This document shows positions 1 to 6,969 of a stretch of 14,053 nt of DNA, one piece after another. Every line of letters begins with the position of its first letter. The stretch's first letter is position 1. The DNA comes from Lachnoclostridium sp. UBA3775. GTDB taxonomy: Bacteria > Bacillota > Clostridia > Lachnospirales > Lachnospiraceae. The notes beneath the pieces were generated by a model. That model did not search any database, was not told the origin of the DNA, and saw nothing but the letters and a program-made list of their open reading frames with translations. The stretch lies in contig DFFN01000213.1 of the NCBI GenBank assembly GCA_002369525.1, positions 1-14,053 on the forward strand, given 5' to 3'. The position numbers and the translations under genes were made by a program.

Positions 1-1273
1 TGTCCAGGTAAGGATTGGCCAGCGAGATGTGCAGGAGGCCGTTCCCGTCCCGGGAAACCGACTGGCTGAAGGAGGGCATGATGTCACCGCTGGCCGATAC
101 GATGGTTCCGCAACGGGCTTCCGAAGGGACCAAGCGGGCGTTCTGGTGGACATTGAACATCCGGAACACGTGATAGGTGGGCGTAAGGAGCATCCGGGGA
201 CCGTCGGTAAGAATCATGGCCTGGAGCACATTCACCATCTGGGCGATGTTGGCCATCTTGAGGCGGCCGGTGTGTTTGTGGAAGATATTCAGGTTGATGG
301 CCGCCACCATGGCATCCCGCATGGTGTTCTGCTGGAACAGGTGCCCGGGATTGGTGCCGGGCTCGACATCGTACCAGGTGCCCCACTCGTCCAGGATGAG
401 GGCCACCTTCCGCTCGGGATCATACGCATCCATGATGGCGATGTGGTTGGTCAGGATTTCGTCAATGGCATAGGTGTCGGTAAGCGTGTCGTAATACTCT
501 TCCGCCGTGAATTCCGTGGCCGACCCTTTGTGGTTCCAGTCCCGGACGGTATAGTAATGCAAAGAGAGGCCGGACATGTCCCAGCGGGCGTTTTTCATGA
601 GGGTGCGGGTCCATTCATAGTCCGCTTCCGAAGCGCCGCAGGCAATCTTGAACAGGCGGTTTCCGGAATAGTTGCGGGCATAGAGGGCATAACGCTTATA
701 GACATCGGAATAATACTGGGCCGTCATTTCTCCGCCGCAGCCCCAGTTTTCGTTGCCGATTCCGAGGTACTTTAATTTCCAGGGCTTTTCGCGTCCGTTT
801 TTCTTTCTGAGGTTTGCCATAGGCGACTCGCCGTCAAAGGTGATGTATTCAACCCACTCGGAAAGCTCCTGTACGGTGCCGCTGCCAAGGTTTCCGGCGA
901 GATAGGGCTCGCAGCCTATTTCTTCGCAGAGATTGAAGAATTCATGGGTTCCGAAGGAGTTGTCCTCGGTGACTCCGCCCCAGTTGGTATTGACCATTTT
1001 TTTGCGGGAGGATTTTTCACCGATTCCGTCCTTCCAGTGATACTCATCGGCAAAGCAGCCGCCAGGCCAGCGCAAAACGGGCATATGGATCTTTTTGAAA
1101 GCTTCGATTATGTCTTTGCGCACGCCGTTTATGTTGGGGATCGAAGAGTTTTCACCGACATAAATGCCGTTATATATGCAGCGTCCGAGATGCTCGGAAA
1201 AATGTCCGTAAAGCTCGGGATTGATATGTGAAATCCTGTCTGATGCGTTGATACGCAGTATTAGATTCTTCAT
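1..1273 (-). CDS. abfA: alpha-L-arabinofuranosidase, GH51 (3' end beyond window)
   Basis: Retaining glycoside hydrolase that releases terminal L-arabinofuranose from arabinan and arabinoxylan side chains. It is probably cytoplasmic, because no signal peptide follows the initiator Met (MKNLILRINASD). I translated the minus strand: 424 residues stay open from the ATG at 1273 to the window edge, against about 500 for the family. The early segment carries LYGHFSEHLG and LRWPGGCFADEYHWKDGIG, typical of GH51. The acid/base is probably E175 in GNENWGCGG, and the nucleophile E296 in ILDEWGTWYDVE. The start is fixed by GGAGG about 7 bases upstream and a consensus promoter. It is transcribed divergently from everything else here. 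GC is about 43-45% near the start codon and about 60% near the window edge, unusual within one gene. Family assignment is very secure; exact substrate (arabinan or arabinoxylan oligosaccharides) is inferred. Confidence 0.93.
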   Translation of the reverse strand, partial: MKNLILRINASDRISHINPELYGHFSEHLGRCIYNGIYVGENSSIPNINGVRKDIIEAFKKIHMPVLRWPGGCFADEYHWKDGIGEKSSRKKMVNTNWGGVTEDNSFGTHEFFNLCEEIGCEPYLAGNLGSGTVQELSEWVEYITFDGESPMANLRKKNGREKPWKLKYLGIGNENWGCGGEMTAQYYSDVYKRYALYARNYSGNRLFKIACGASEADYEWTRTLMKNARWDMSGLSLHYYTVRDWNHKGSATEFTAEEYYDTLTDTYAIDEILTNHIAIMDAYDPERKVALILDEWGTWYDVEPGTNPGHLFQQNTMRDAMVAAINLNIFHKHTGRLKMANIAQMVNVLQAMILTDGPRMLLTPTYHVFRMFNVHQNARLVPSEARCGTIVSASGDIMPSFSQSVSRDGNGLLHISLANPYLD

Positions 1274-1305
1274 TGTAAACCTCCGTTGAAAAAATATTTA
1301 CAGTA

Positions 1306-1334
1306 ATTATAAAGCATGCCTGATGCCGTGTCAA
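1306..1334 (-). promoter_or_regulatory. consensus sigma-A promoter of the GH51 gene
   Basis: On the minus strand TTGACA (1329-1334) and TATAAT (1306-1311) are separated by exactly 17 bases, a perfect match to the housekeeping consensus. It lies 32 bases upstream of the start codon, so the leader would be about 25 bases. The -35 overlaps the 8-base palindrome TCAATTGA (1331-1338). Just upstream is the inverted repeat AAACA-TT-TGTTT (1340-1351). Either could be a regulator site, since such a strong promoter for a sugar-utilisation enzyme would normally need repression. No regulator is identified. Confidence 0.8.
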
Positions 1335-1517
1335 TTGAGAAACATTTGTTTTGAAGATATTTGTTGCCCGTGGCGGATATATGTGATAAAATAGCTTGTA
1401 GGATACTAGGTATTATCTCATGCTTGTGTTTAATCCGGGGGTACATCTTTTCCTTCCCTCACGTCAATTATGTGAAGGGTGAGGCAAATATATACGAGCT
1501 TGCAAACATGGGCGAGG

Positions 1518-1634
1518 ATAGGCTGTGTTGTGTTTGCAAATTACAGGCAGACCGATCTTGATACGGCGCTCAGCGAGGCCAATGAAAAAATGTACAATTA
1601 TAAGGTAAAGAACAGACGTCACAGGAGTGTCTGA
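1518..1634 (+). pseudogene. remnant of a GGDEF-domain C-terminus
   Basis: In the frame ending at TGA 1632-1634 the sequence reads IGCVVFANYRQTDLDTAL and then SEANEKMYNYK. This resembles the end of diguanylate cyclase GGDEF domains, where a S-I-G strand is followed by an A-D-x-A-M-Y-x-x-K helix. Only about 38 residues show the resemblance. The frame is closed by a TGA at 1473-1475, and there is no GGDEF catalytic signature, start codon or RBS, so the piece cannot be a working enzyme. It stops 2 bases before the ATG of the downstream lipoprotein gene, as a truncated upstream operon partner would. Another frame nearby (about 1466-1510, NYVKGEANIYELANM) is weakly similar to the same tail and may be a second decayed fragment. 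The identification rests on a short match and is tentative. Confidence 0.45.
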
Positions 1635-1636
1635 AA

Positions 1637-2521
1637 ATGAATCGGGTTTCGAAAAAGAAGAGTTTAATATCCGTCTGCCTGTGCATAATGCTTTTAATCA
1701 TGCTTTCGGCCTGCGATGGGCAGAGAAAGGAGAGCGGGGGAAAGACTGAGGAAAAAACGGTCCCGGCCCTAAACATCGAGTGCCTTGATGTGGGCAAGGC
1801 GGATGCTTTTGTGCTTTATACCGCGTCCTCATGCGTGATGATAGACTGCGGTGAAAAGAACGACGGAAAGGATATAGTAGATTTTCTTGACGTAAAGGGC
1901 ATTAACCGCATAGATTATCTGATACTTAGCCACTTTGACAAGGATCATATCGGCGGTGCAAAGAAGCTGATAGGAAGTAAGGACATAGAAAAGGTATATG
2001 TTACATACCGCACCAAGACCACCGATAAGACAGAAGATCTCGACGAAGCATTATACGGCGTTGGGATCGAACCGGAAACGATCAGAAAGTATATTTCATT
2101 TGAGCTTGACGGGATAAAGTATGAAATCTGGCCGCCGCTGCTTGAAAGCTACGGCTCGGATGACGACAGCAACGACTCATCGCTTATCGTGAAGGTCACT
2201 GCGGGAAAAAGGAGCATGCTTTTTACGGGAGATGCGGAGAACAGAAGGCTTTCCGAGCTCTTGCAGAACGACGCTCTTAAGGCTGACATTCTTAAGCTCC
2301 CGCATCACGGAAAAAAAGAAAACCTGAGCATGCAGTTCGTGGAGCATGCTGCTTCCTCCTATGCCGTGATAACCTCCTCCGATGATGAAAAAGAGGACGA
2401 CGGGATCCTAAAGATTCTGGATGAGCTTGGTGTTAAAACCTACCTTACAAGAAAGGGACACATATCCGTAAAAATAGAGAATGACGAAATACTCATTACA
2501 CAGGAGAAGAGCAATGGGTGA
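1637..2521 (+). CDS. lipoprotein with ComEC-like metallo-beta-lactamase fold
   Basis: Predicted membrane-anchored extracytoplasmic metallohydrolase of 294 residues. The N-terminus is a lipoprotein signal: basic MNRVSKKK, a hydrophobic stretch at about 10-25, and a lipobox LSAC with acylated Cys26. A charged linker follows. The MBL domain begins with LNIECLDVGKADA (about 45-57), which matches the DVGQGDA motif of ComEC/Rec2 C-terminal domains. The metal motif is SHFDKDHIGG (H99, D101, D103, H104), with D199 in LFTGDAE and H223/H224 in LPHHGK, so the metal ligands look complete. It lacks the ComEC membrane channel. ComEC-type MBL domains are linked to nuclease activity, but the substrate here is unknown and could be a nucleic acid or another phosphodiester. 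AGGAG lies 9 bases before the ATG. Its last 8 bases overlap the next gene, indicating translational coupling. Confidence 0.85.
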   Translation: MNRVSKKKSLISVCLCIMLLIMLSACDGQRKESGGKTEEKTVPALNIECLDVGKADAFVLYTASSCVMIDCGEKNDGKDIVDFLDVKGINRIDYLILSHFDKDHIGGAKKLIGSKDIEKVYVTYRTKTTDKTEDLDEALYGVGIEPETIRKYISFELDGIKYEIWPPLLESYGSDDDSNDSSLIVKVTAGKRSMLFTGDAENRRLSELLQNDALKADILKLPHHGKKENLSMQFVEHAASSYAVITSSDDEKEDDGILKILDELGVKTYLTRKGHISVKIENDEILITQEKSNG

Positions 2522-3485
2522 AGTAAAAAAGCTTCTTTCGGTAGTGGTTCCGTGCTACAACGAAGAAGATGTGCTGATGAGCTTTTATGATACGACGCTG
2601 ACCGTACTTGACGGCATGAGCACAGAACTTGACTATGAATTTATTTTTGTCGATGACGGTTCGAAGGACAGAACCCTTTCCATCATGCGCGAGCTGGCCG
2701 GGATAGATGATAATGTACGCTATGTTTCTTTTTCGAGAAATTTCGGAAAAGAGGCAGCCATACTTGCGGGGCTTAAAGCGGCAACGGGCGAATTTGTCGT
2801 GCTTATGGATGCCGATCTGCAGCATCCACCGAAATATCTCCCCGAGATGTATGAAAAGCTTAAGGACGGAAAATATGACAGCGTGGCGATGAAACGTACC
2901 GACAGAAAAGGGGAGGGCATGTTCAGACGCCTTTTTTCCGGCCTTTTCTTTAAGCTGATGACCAGGCTTGCCGGAAACAACATACCGGAAGGGGCAACGG
3001 ATTTCAGGATGATGAGCAGACAGTTTGTCGATTCGGTGCTTTCTCTTACCGAATACAACCGTTTCACCAAGGGTATTTTCGGCTGGGTGGGTTATGAAAC
3101 CTGCTGGATCAGCTATAAGGATGAACAAAGGGCCGGAGGCAAGTCCAAGTGGAAAACCGGAAGCCTTGTAAGATACTCGATCGACGGCATGGTGGCATTT
3201 TCGACCAAACCGCTTGCCTTTGCATCGGCAACCGGCTTTCTGCTTTTCGTGCTCTCGACTCTGACCATGCTTGTCTTTGTTGTCAAAACACTGATATGGG
3301 GCGATCCGGTTGCCGGTTTTCCGACACTGATCTGTGTCATACTGATGATGAGCGGTCTGCAGATCCTGTTCCTTGGCATACTCGGACAGTACTTTGCCAA
3401 GGCATATATGGAGGTCAAGGGCAGGCCTGTTTACATAACAAAGGAAAGCAATTTAAACAGCAAAGAAGAGGATAAGGAGTCCTGA
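2514..3485 (+). CDS. GT2 glycosyltransferase, GtrB/CsbB/DPM1-like
   Basis: Membrane glycosyltransferase of 323 residues that probably transfers a sugar from a nucleotide sugar to a polyprenyl phosphate on the cytoplasmic face, giving a lipid-linked donor for decorating cell-surface polymers. The GT2 fold starts with VVVPCYNEE. Nucleotide/metal motifs are VDDGS (46-50) and DADLQHPP (99-106). The later ATDFRMM (161-167) and QRAGGKSKW (205-213) are typical of the GtrB/YfdH/CsbB group. Two membrane helices follow at about 234-260 and 268-296, as in this group, then a short basic-acidic tail. I chose the ATG at 2514 over the in-frame ATG at 2481, because AGGAG sits 7 bases upstream and the protein then begins directly before the conserved first strand. 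It overlaps the lipoprotein gene by 8 bases and the helicase gene by 1 base. No partner flippase or acceptor transferase is visible, so the sugar and acceptor are unknown. Confidence 0.9.
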   Translation: MGEVKKLLSVVVPCYNEEDVLMSFYDTTLTVLDGMSTELDYEFIFVDDGSKDRTLSIMRELAGIDDNVRYVSFSRNFGKEAAILAGLKAATGEFVVLMDADLQHPPKYLPEMYEKLKDGKYDSVAMKRTDRKGEGMFRRLFSGLFFKLMTRLAGNNIPEGATDFRMMSRQFVDSVLSLTEYNRFTKGIFGWVGYETCWISYKDEQRAGGKSKWKTGSLVRYSIDGMVAFSTKPLAFASATGFLLFVLSTLTMLVFVVKTLIWGDPVAGFPTLICVILMMSGLQILFLGILGQYFAKAYMEVKGRPVYITKESNLNSKEEDKES

Positions 3486-5923
3486 TGTCTGAAGAAAGCA
3501 ATACAGTCTATACTTCACGTCTTTCGGTGCGCGAGTTTGTTGAGTTTGTCTGCCGCAGCGGAGACATAGATACAAAAGACGGCGCAGGCGATCCGCAGGC
3601 GATGCGGGAAGGACAAAGACTCCATAAAAAGATACAAAACAGCCAGCCGGAAAGCTACCGGCCGGAGGTACAGATGTCCGGCGCGGTTTCGGCTATATAT
3701 AACGGAGAGGAATTTCTGATCGATCTTGACGGACGCGCAGACGGCGTGATCCGCACCTCCAATCCTATAGAAAAATTTGAATATGAAAACAAGGAGCTTG
3801 CGCTTTATGAAAGCAATGTGATAATTGACGAAATAAAGTGCATGTATCAGAATGTTTCGGAGCTTTCAGAGCCTGTGCCGGTCCATCTTGCACAGGCTAA
3901 GTGTTATGCTTTTTTTTGCATGAGGGACGAAAAGCTTCCGAAAGTCTGCGTTCAGATGACTTATTGCGGCATAGAGCATGAGAACATAAAGTATTTCACC
4001 TACGAATTCGATGCGGCCGCGCTTGACGAATGGTTCATGGACCTTGCCATGTACTTCGCAAAGTGGATGTATTGGGAGAAACACCATTTCATCGAAAGAA
4101 ACGCAAGCATAAAGTCCTGCGGATTTCCGTTTGAATACAGACCGGGCCAGAGGGAACTGGTTAAAAACATTTATATCTCTATACTCAGGGACAGAAAGAT
4201 TTTTATCGAAGCCCCTACCGGTGTCGGCAAGACAATTTCTGCTGTCTATCCGGCGCTTAAGGCCATGGGAGAGGGCCTGGGAAGAAAAATATTCTATGCG
4301 ACTGCAAGGACCATCACAAGGACCGTGGCGGAGGAAACTGCGGGGATACTTAAAAACTCTGGGGTTTCGATGCTTGCGCTTACTCTTACCGCGAAGGAAA
4401 AACTGTGTGTTCTTGACAAGCCCGAATGCTCTCCGCTTACCTGTCCCAGGGCAAAGGGACATGAAGACAGGGTGAACGAAGCGGTCTATGACCTGATAAC
4501 CCATGAAAAAAGCATTACAAGACAGGTGATAGAAGAGTATGCGGTAAAGCATAATGTCTGCCCCTTTGAGTTTTCGCTTGATATCTCACTCTGGTGTGAC
4601 ATGATAATCTGCGATTATAATTACTGTTTTGACCCGAATGTCTATCTCCGCCGTTTCTTCGGAGAGGGACACGCAAAGGAGTATCTGCTTCTGGTGGATG
4701 AGGCCCATAATCTGGTGGACCGTGCAAGGGAAATGTATTCGGCATCGATAGCGTCTAAAAGGCTTAAGGATATAAGACCCTTTGTCAAGGCCAGGGAAGA
4801 GACGAGGAGGATGTTCACCAGCCTTGCAAATCTTTTGCGGAAGCTTGGGAATGCCGAAGGCGAAAGCGAACAGGTACTTGAAATATATGAGTGCGAGGCT
4901 TTTTTTGCCAAAGCCGAAAAGCTTTACGAAAGGCTGAAGCTTTATGTTTCCGACAGAAAGAAGGAAATTGACGAAGAGGTAACGGAGTTCTTTTTTGAAC
5001 TCAAGGATTTTGTTGATACAATTGCATACCTTGACGAGAATTATTGCATAAGCATTGAAAATAGGGGCACGGAAGCCGTTTTGAAGCTTAACTGCATGAA
5101 CCCGAGGACCAGACTTCTGGAATATCTTAAGTTTCACCGCGGTCCTGCGATGTATTCTGCAACCCTGCTCCCGGTTAAATACTACATGGACCAGCTCGGA
5201 GGCAGTGAGGAGGATTATGCCGTTTATGCCCCGTCTCCCTTTGACAGCGGAAAACGAAAGGTTATAGTTGCAAAAGACCTGAGTGCAAAATATTCGAGGC
5301 GGAACAGGGCGGAATACGAAAAGTTTGCCGGATACATCGATGTTTTCATACATGCAAAGACCGGAAACTACATGATATTCTTTCCTTCATATAAAATGAT
5401 GGATGACATATATGAGGTGCTGCTGGAATCCTACGGAGGCTTTCCCGAGAACTTTGATTTTAAGGCCATAAAGCAGGAGAGCGGGATGTCGGAGGCCGAA
5501 AGGGAGGCTTTCCTTGGCAGCTTCACCGAAAATCCGGAGCAAAGCCTTGTGGGCTTCTGCGTCATGGGCGGTGTTTTTTCCGAGGGGATAGACCTTAAGG
5601 CAGACAGGCTGATAGGCGTTGCAATAGTCGGGACGGGGCTTCCGATGGTCGGACCCGAGAGGGAGCTTTACAAGGATTATTATGACGCTCTGTCCGGCAG
5701 CGGTTTCGAGCATGCATATCTGTGGCCGGGCATGAACAAGGTTTTACAGGCAGGCGGCAGGGTGATCCGTACAGAGGATGACAGGGGAGTCATACTGCTG
5801 CTCGACGAGAGGTTTACCGGCAGGACCTATGAGTCCCTTCTGCCAAGGGAATGGGAAAACCGGGTCGTGATCAGGAAGTCCGAATTAAAGGCGGAGCTTG
5901 ATGATTTTTGGAAACGGGAATAG
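3485..5923 (+). CDS. Fe-S superfamily 2 helicase (XPD/DinG family) with N-terminal RecB-like nuclease domain
   Basis: Predicted 5'-3' DNA helicase of 812 residues (COG1199-type) fused to a nuclease domain. The N-terminal 200 residues have PD-(D/E)XK features: LHKKI with H47, GRAD with D86, DEIK with E116 and K118, then HLAQAKCY with Q138. The family's key residues all seem present, so nuclease activity is plausible. The helicase part has Walker A APTGVGKT (243-250), a probable Fe-S cluster from C308, C315, C320 and C359, a DEAH box VDEAHNL (404-410), and motif VI QAGGRVIR (755-762). XPD/DinG helicases act in repair, and on replication-transcription conflicts, R-loops and G-quadruplexes. The start overlaps the glycosyltransferase stop as TGATG, and an aaggag-like RBS lies about 5 bases before. 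It probably ends the operon. The nuclease fusion is seen in Firmicute relatives, so it is not unique; its cellular role is inferred. Confidence 0.92.
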   Translation: MSEESNTVYTSRLSVREFVEFVCRSGDIDTKDGAGDPQAMREGQRLHKKIQNSQPESYRPEVQMSGAVSAIYNGEEFLIDLDGRADGVIRTSNPIEKFEYENKELALYESNVIIDEIKCMYQNVSELSEPVPVHLAQAKCYAFFCMRDEKLPKVCVQMTYCGIEHENIKYFTYEFDAAALDEWFMDLAMYFAKWMYWEKHHFIERNASIKSCGFPFEYRPGQRELVKNIYISILRDRKIFIEAPTGVGKTISAVYPALKAMGEGLGRKIFYATARTITRTVAEETAGILKNSGVSMLALTLTAKEKLCVLDKPECSPLTCPRAKGHEDRVNEAVYDLITHEKSITRQVIEEYAVKHNVCPFEFSLDISLWCDMIICDYNYCFDPNVYLRRFFGEGHAKEYLLLVDEAHNLVDRAREMYSASIASKRLKDIRPFVKAREETRRMFTSLANLLRKLGNAEGESEQVLEIYECEAFFAKAEKLYERLKLYVSDRKKEIDEEVTEFFFELKDFVDTIAYLDENYCISIENRGTEAVLKLNCMNPRTRLLEYLKFHRGPAMYSATLLPVKYYMDQLGGSEEDYAVYAPSPFDSGKRKVIVAKDLSAKYSRRNRAEYEKFAGYIDVFIHAKTGNYMIFFPSYKMMDDIYEVLLESYGGFPENFDFKAIKQESGMSEAEREAFLGSFTENPEQSLVGFCVMGGVFSEGIDLKADRLIGVAIVGTGLPMVGPERELYKDYYDALSGSGFEHAYLWPGMNKVLQAGGRVIRTEDDRGVILLLDERFTGRTYESLLPREWENRVVIRKSELKAELDDFWKRE

Positions 5924-5956
5924 TTTTCACAGTTTTTTAATATTTATTTAAAAATG

Positions 5957-5985
5957 TGTATTGATATTGTATTTCGGTATATAAA
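5957..5985 (+). promoter_or_regulatory. possible promoter of the ABC transporter operon
   Basis: TATAAA at 5980-5985 is a good -10 in a very AT-rich stretch (5930-5990), giving a leader of about 40 bases. No good -35 exists at 17 bases; TGTATT (5957-5962) is the correctly placed but weak candidate. TTGATA (5961-5966) is better in sequence but only 13 bases away. There is no obvious intrinsic terminator between the helicase gene and this point, so some read-through from upstream is possible. Confidence 0.35.
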
Positions 5986-6030
5986 ATGGTAAACTTACAC
6001 GTGGTAAAAAAACCGAAAGGAATTTTAAAT

Positions 6031-6969
6031 ATGGGACTTTATGTAAAGGAGCTTGTTAAAAGCTATGGCGAAAAGGTGGTTGTGGATCATCTCTCCTTTT
6101 CAATGGAAAAGCCGGGCGTATATGCCCTGCTCGGAACGAACGGTGCCGGAAAGACCACATCCATACGTATGACTCTCGGAATGCTTGTCAGAGACAGCGG
6201 CGAGGTGCTTTTCAACGGTGAGCCTCTCTCAACCGAGCGTGTAAACGTCGGATACCTTGCCGAGGAAAGAGGTCTGTATCCCAAAATTACTCTTATGGAT
6301 CAGATGCTTTATTTCGCAAGCCTTAAGAAGGTACCGAAAAAGGAAGCGGAGAAGAGGATCAAATACTGGGCCGAAAGATTAAAGCTTGAGGAGTACTTTT
6401 ATCCCCAGCCCATAGGCAAGAAAAAACCGAAACCTTTCAGGGCAGAGCAGCTTTCAAAAGGTAACCAGCAGAAGGTTCAGCTCATGGCAACCCTCATTTC
6501 GGATCCTGAGATCATCATACTCGACGAGCCCCTTTCAGGTCTCGATCCCGTGAATACAAACCTTTTCAGGGATATAATCCATGAAGAGGCCGCAAAGAAC
6601 AAATATATCATCATGTCCAGTCACCAGATGTCGACAATAGAGGAATTCTGCTCCGATCTTACCATACTTAACCGCGGTAAGACCGTTCTCCAGGGAAATC
6701 TTAACGAAATAAAGAAGAGCTACGGAAGGGTGAATCTTTTTGTTAAGTCCGATGACGATATTTCTTCCTATGTTGAAAAGCTCGGGCTCAATGTTACAGA
6801 GGTCACACCGGAGTACACAAAGATCAAACTCAGCTCCGAATCACAGGCCAATGAGCTTCTTGGCGAGCTTGTAAAGAATAATGTATCGGTCGTAAGGTTT
6901 GAGCTTGCCGAGCCTTCGCTCCATGAGATTTTTGTAGAGAAAGTAGGACAGGTAAATGAAGAAGAGTGA
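6031..6969 (+). CDS. ABC transporter ATP-binding protein, NatA/YhaQ-like
   Basis: ATPase subunit of an ABC-2 type exporter, 312 residues from the chosen start. Walker A GTNGAGKT is at 35-42, signature LSKGNQQ at 141-147, Walker B IIILDEP at 161-167, and the switch His at 198 in MSSHQM. The Q-loop position reads GYLAEERGLYP, the glutamate-containing version found in the NatA/YhaQ group. A basic, proline-containing stretch (about 124-137) lies before the signature. Residues about 225-312 form the extra C-terminal region common in this group. I chose the ATG at 6031, preceded by AAAGGA, instead of the in-frame ATG at 5986, which lies in the probable -10 and would add 15 non-conserved residues. 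It overlaps the first permease by 14 bases. YhaQ/NatA relatives export sodium, drugs or peptides; the substrate here is unknown. Confidence 0.92.
   Translation: MGLYVKELVKSYGEKVVVDHLSFSMEKPGVYALLGTNGAGKTTSIRMTLGMLVRDSGEVLFNGEPLSTERVNVGYLAEERGLYPKITLMDQMLYFASLKKVPKKEAEKRIKYWAERLKLEEYFYPQPIGKKKPKPFRAEQLSKGNQQKVQLMATLISDPEIIILDEPLSGLDPVNTNLFRDIIHEEAAKNKYIIMSSHQMSTIEEFCSDLTILNRGKTVLQGNLNEIKKSYGRVNLFVKSDDDISSYVEKLGLNVTEVTPEYTKIKLSSESQANELLGELVKNNVSVVRFELAEPSLHEIFVEKVGQVNEEE

Noticed and set aside
29..775. Long plus-strand open frame at the window start
   Set aside because: It is antisense to the GH51 gene, whose minus-strand frame holds both catalytic glutamates; high GC there makes chance open frames likely.
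1361..1561. 66-residue open frame between the GH51 and lipoprotein genes
   Set aside because: It begins with TTG, has no ribosome binding site, and no coherent domain; part of it may be decayed coding sequence, noted under the GGDEF remnant.
2496..3128. 210-residue minus-strand frame opposite the glycosyltransferase
   Set aside because: The plus strand has clear GT2 motifs throughout and operon overlaps at both ends; the antisense translation shows no family features.
4586..5353. 255-residue minus-strand frame opposite the helicase
   Set aside because: It lies within the conserved helicase body and shows no recognisable motifs.
3485..5923. Possible CRISPR association of the DinG-type helicase with RecB/Cas4-like domain
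   Set aside because: There are no repeat-spacer arrays or other cas-like genes in the window, and the nuclease domain lacks the Cas4 cysteine cluster pattern.
5986..6030. N-terminal extension of the ABC ATPase from the ATG at 5986
   Set aside because: The ATG lies at the end of the probable -10, has no ribosome binding site, and the ABC domain begins cleanly at 6031 after AAAGGA.
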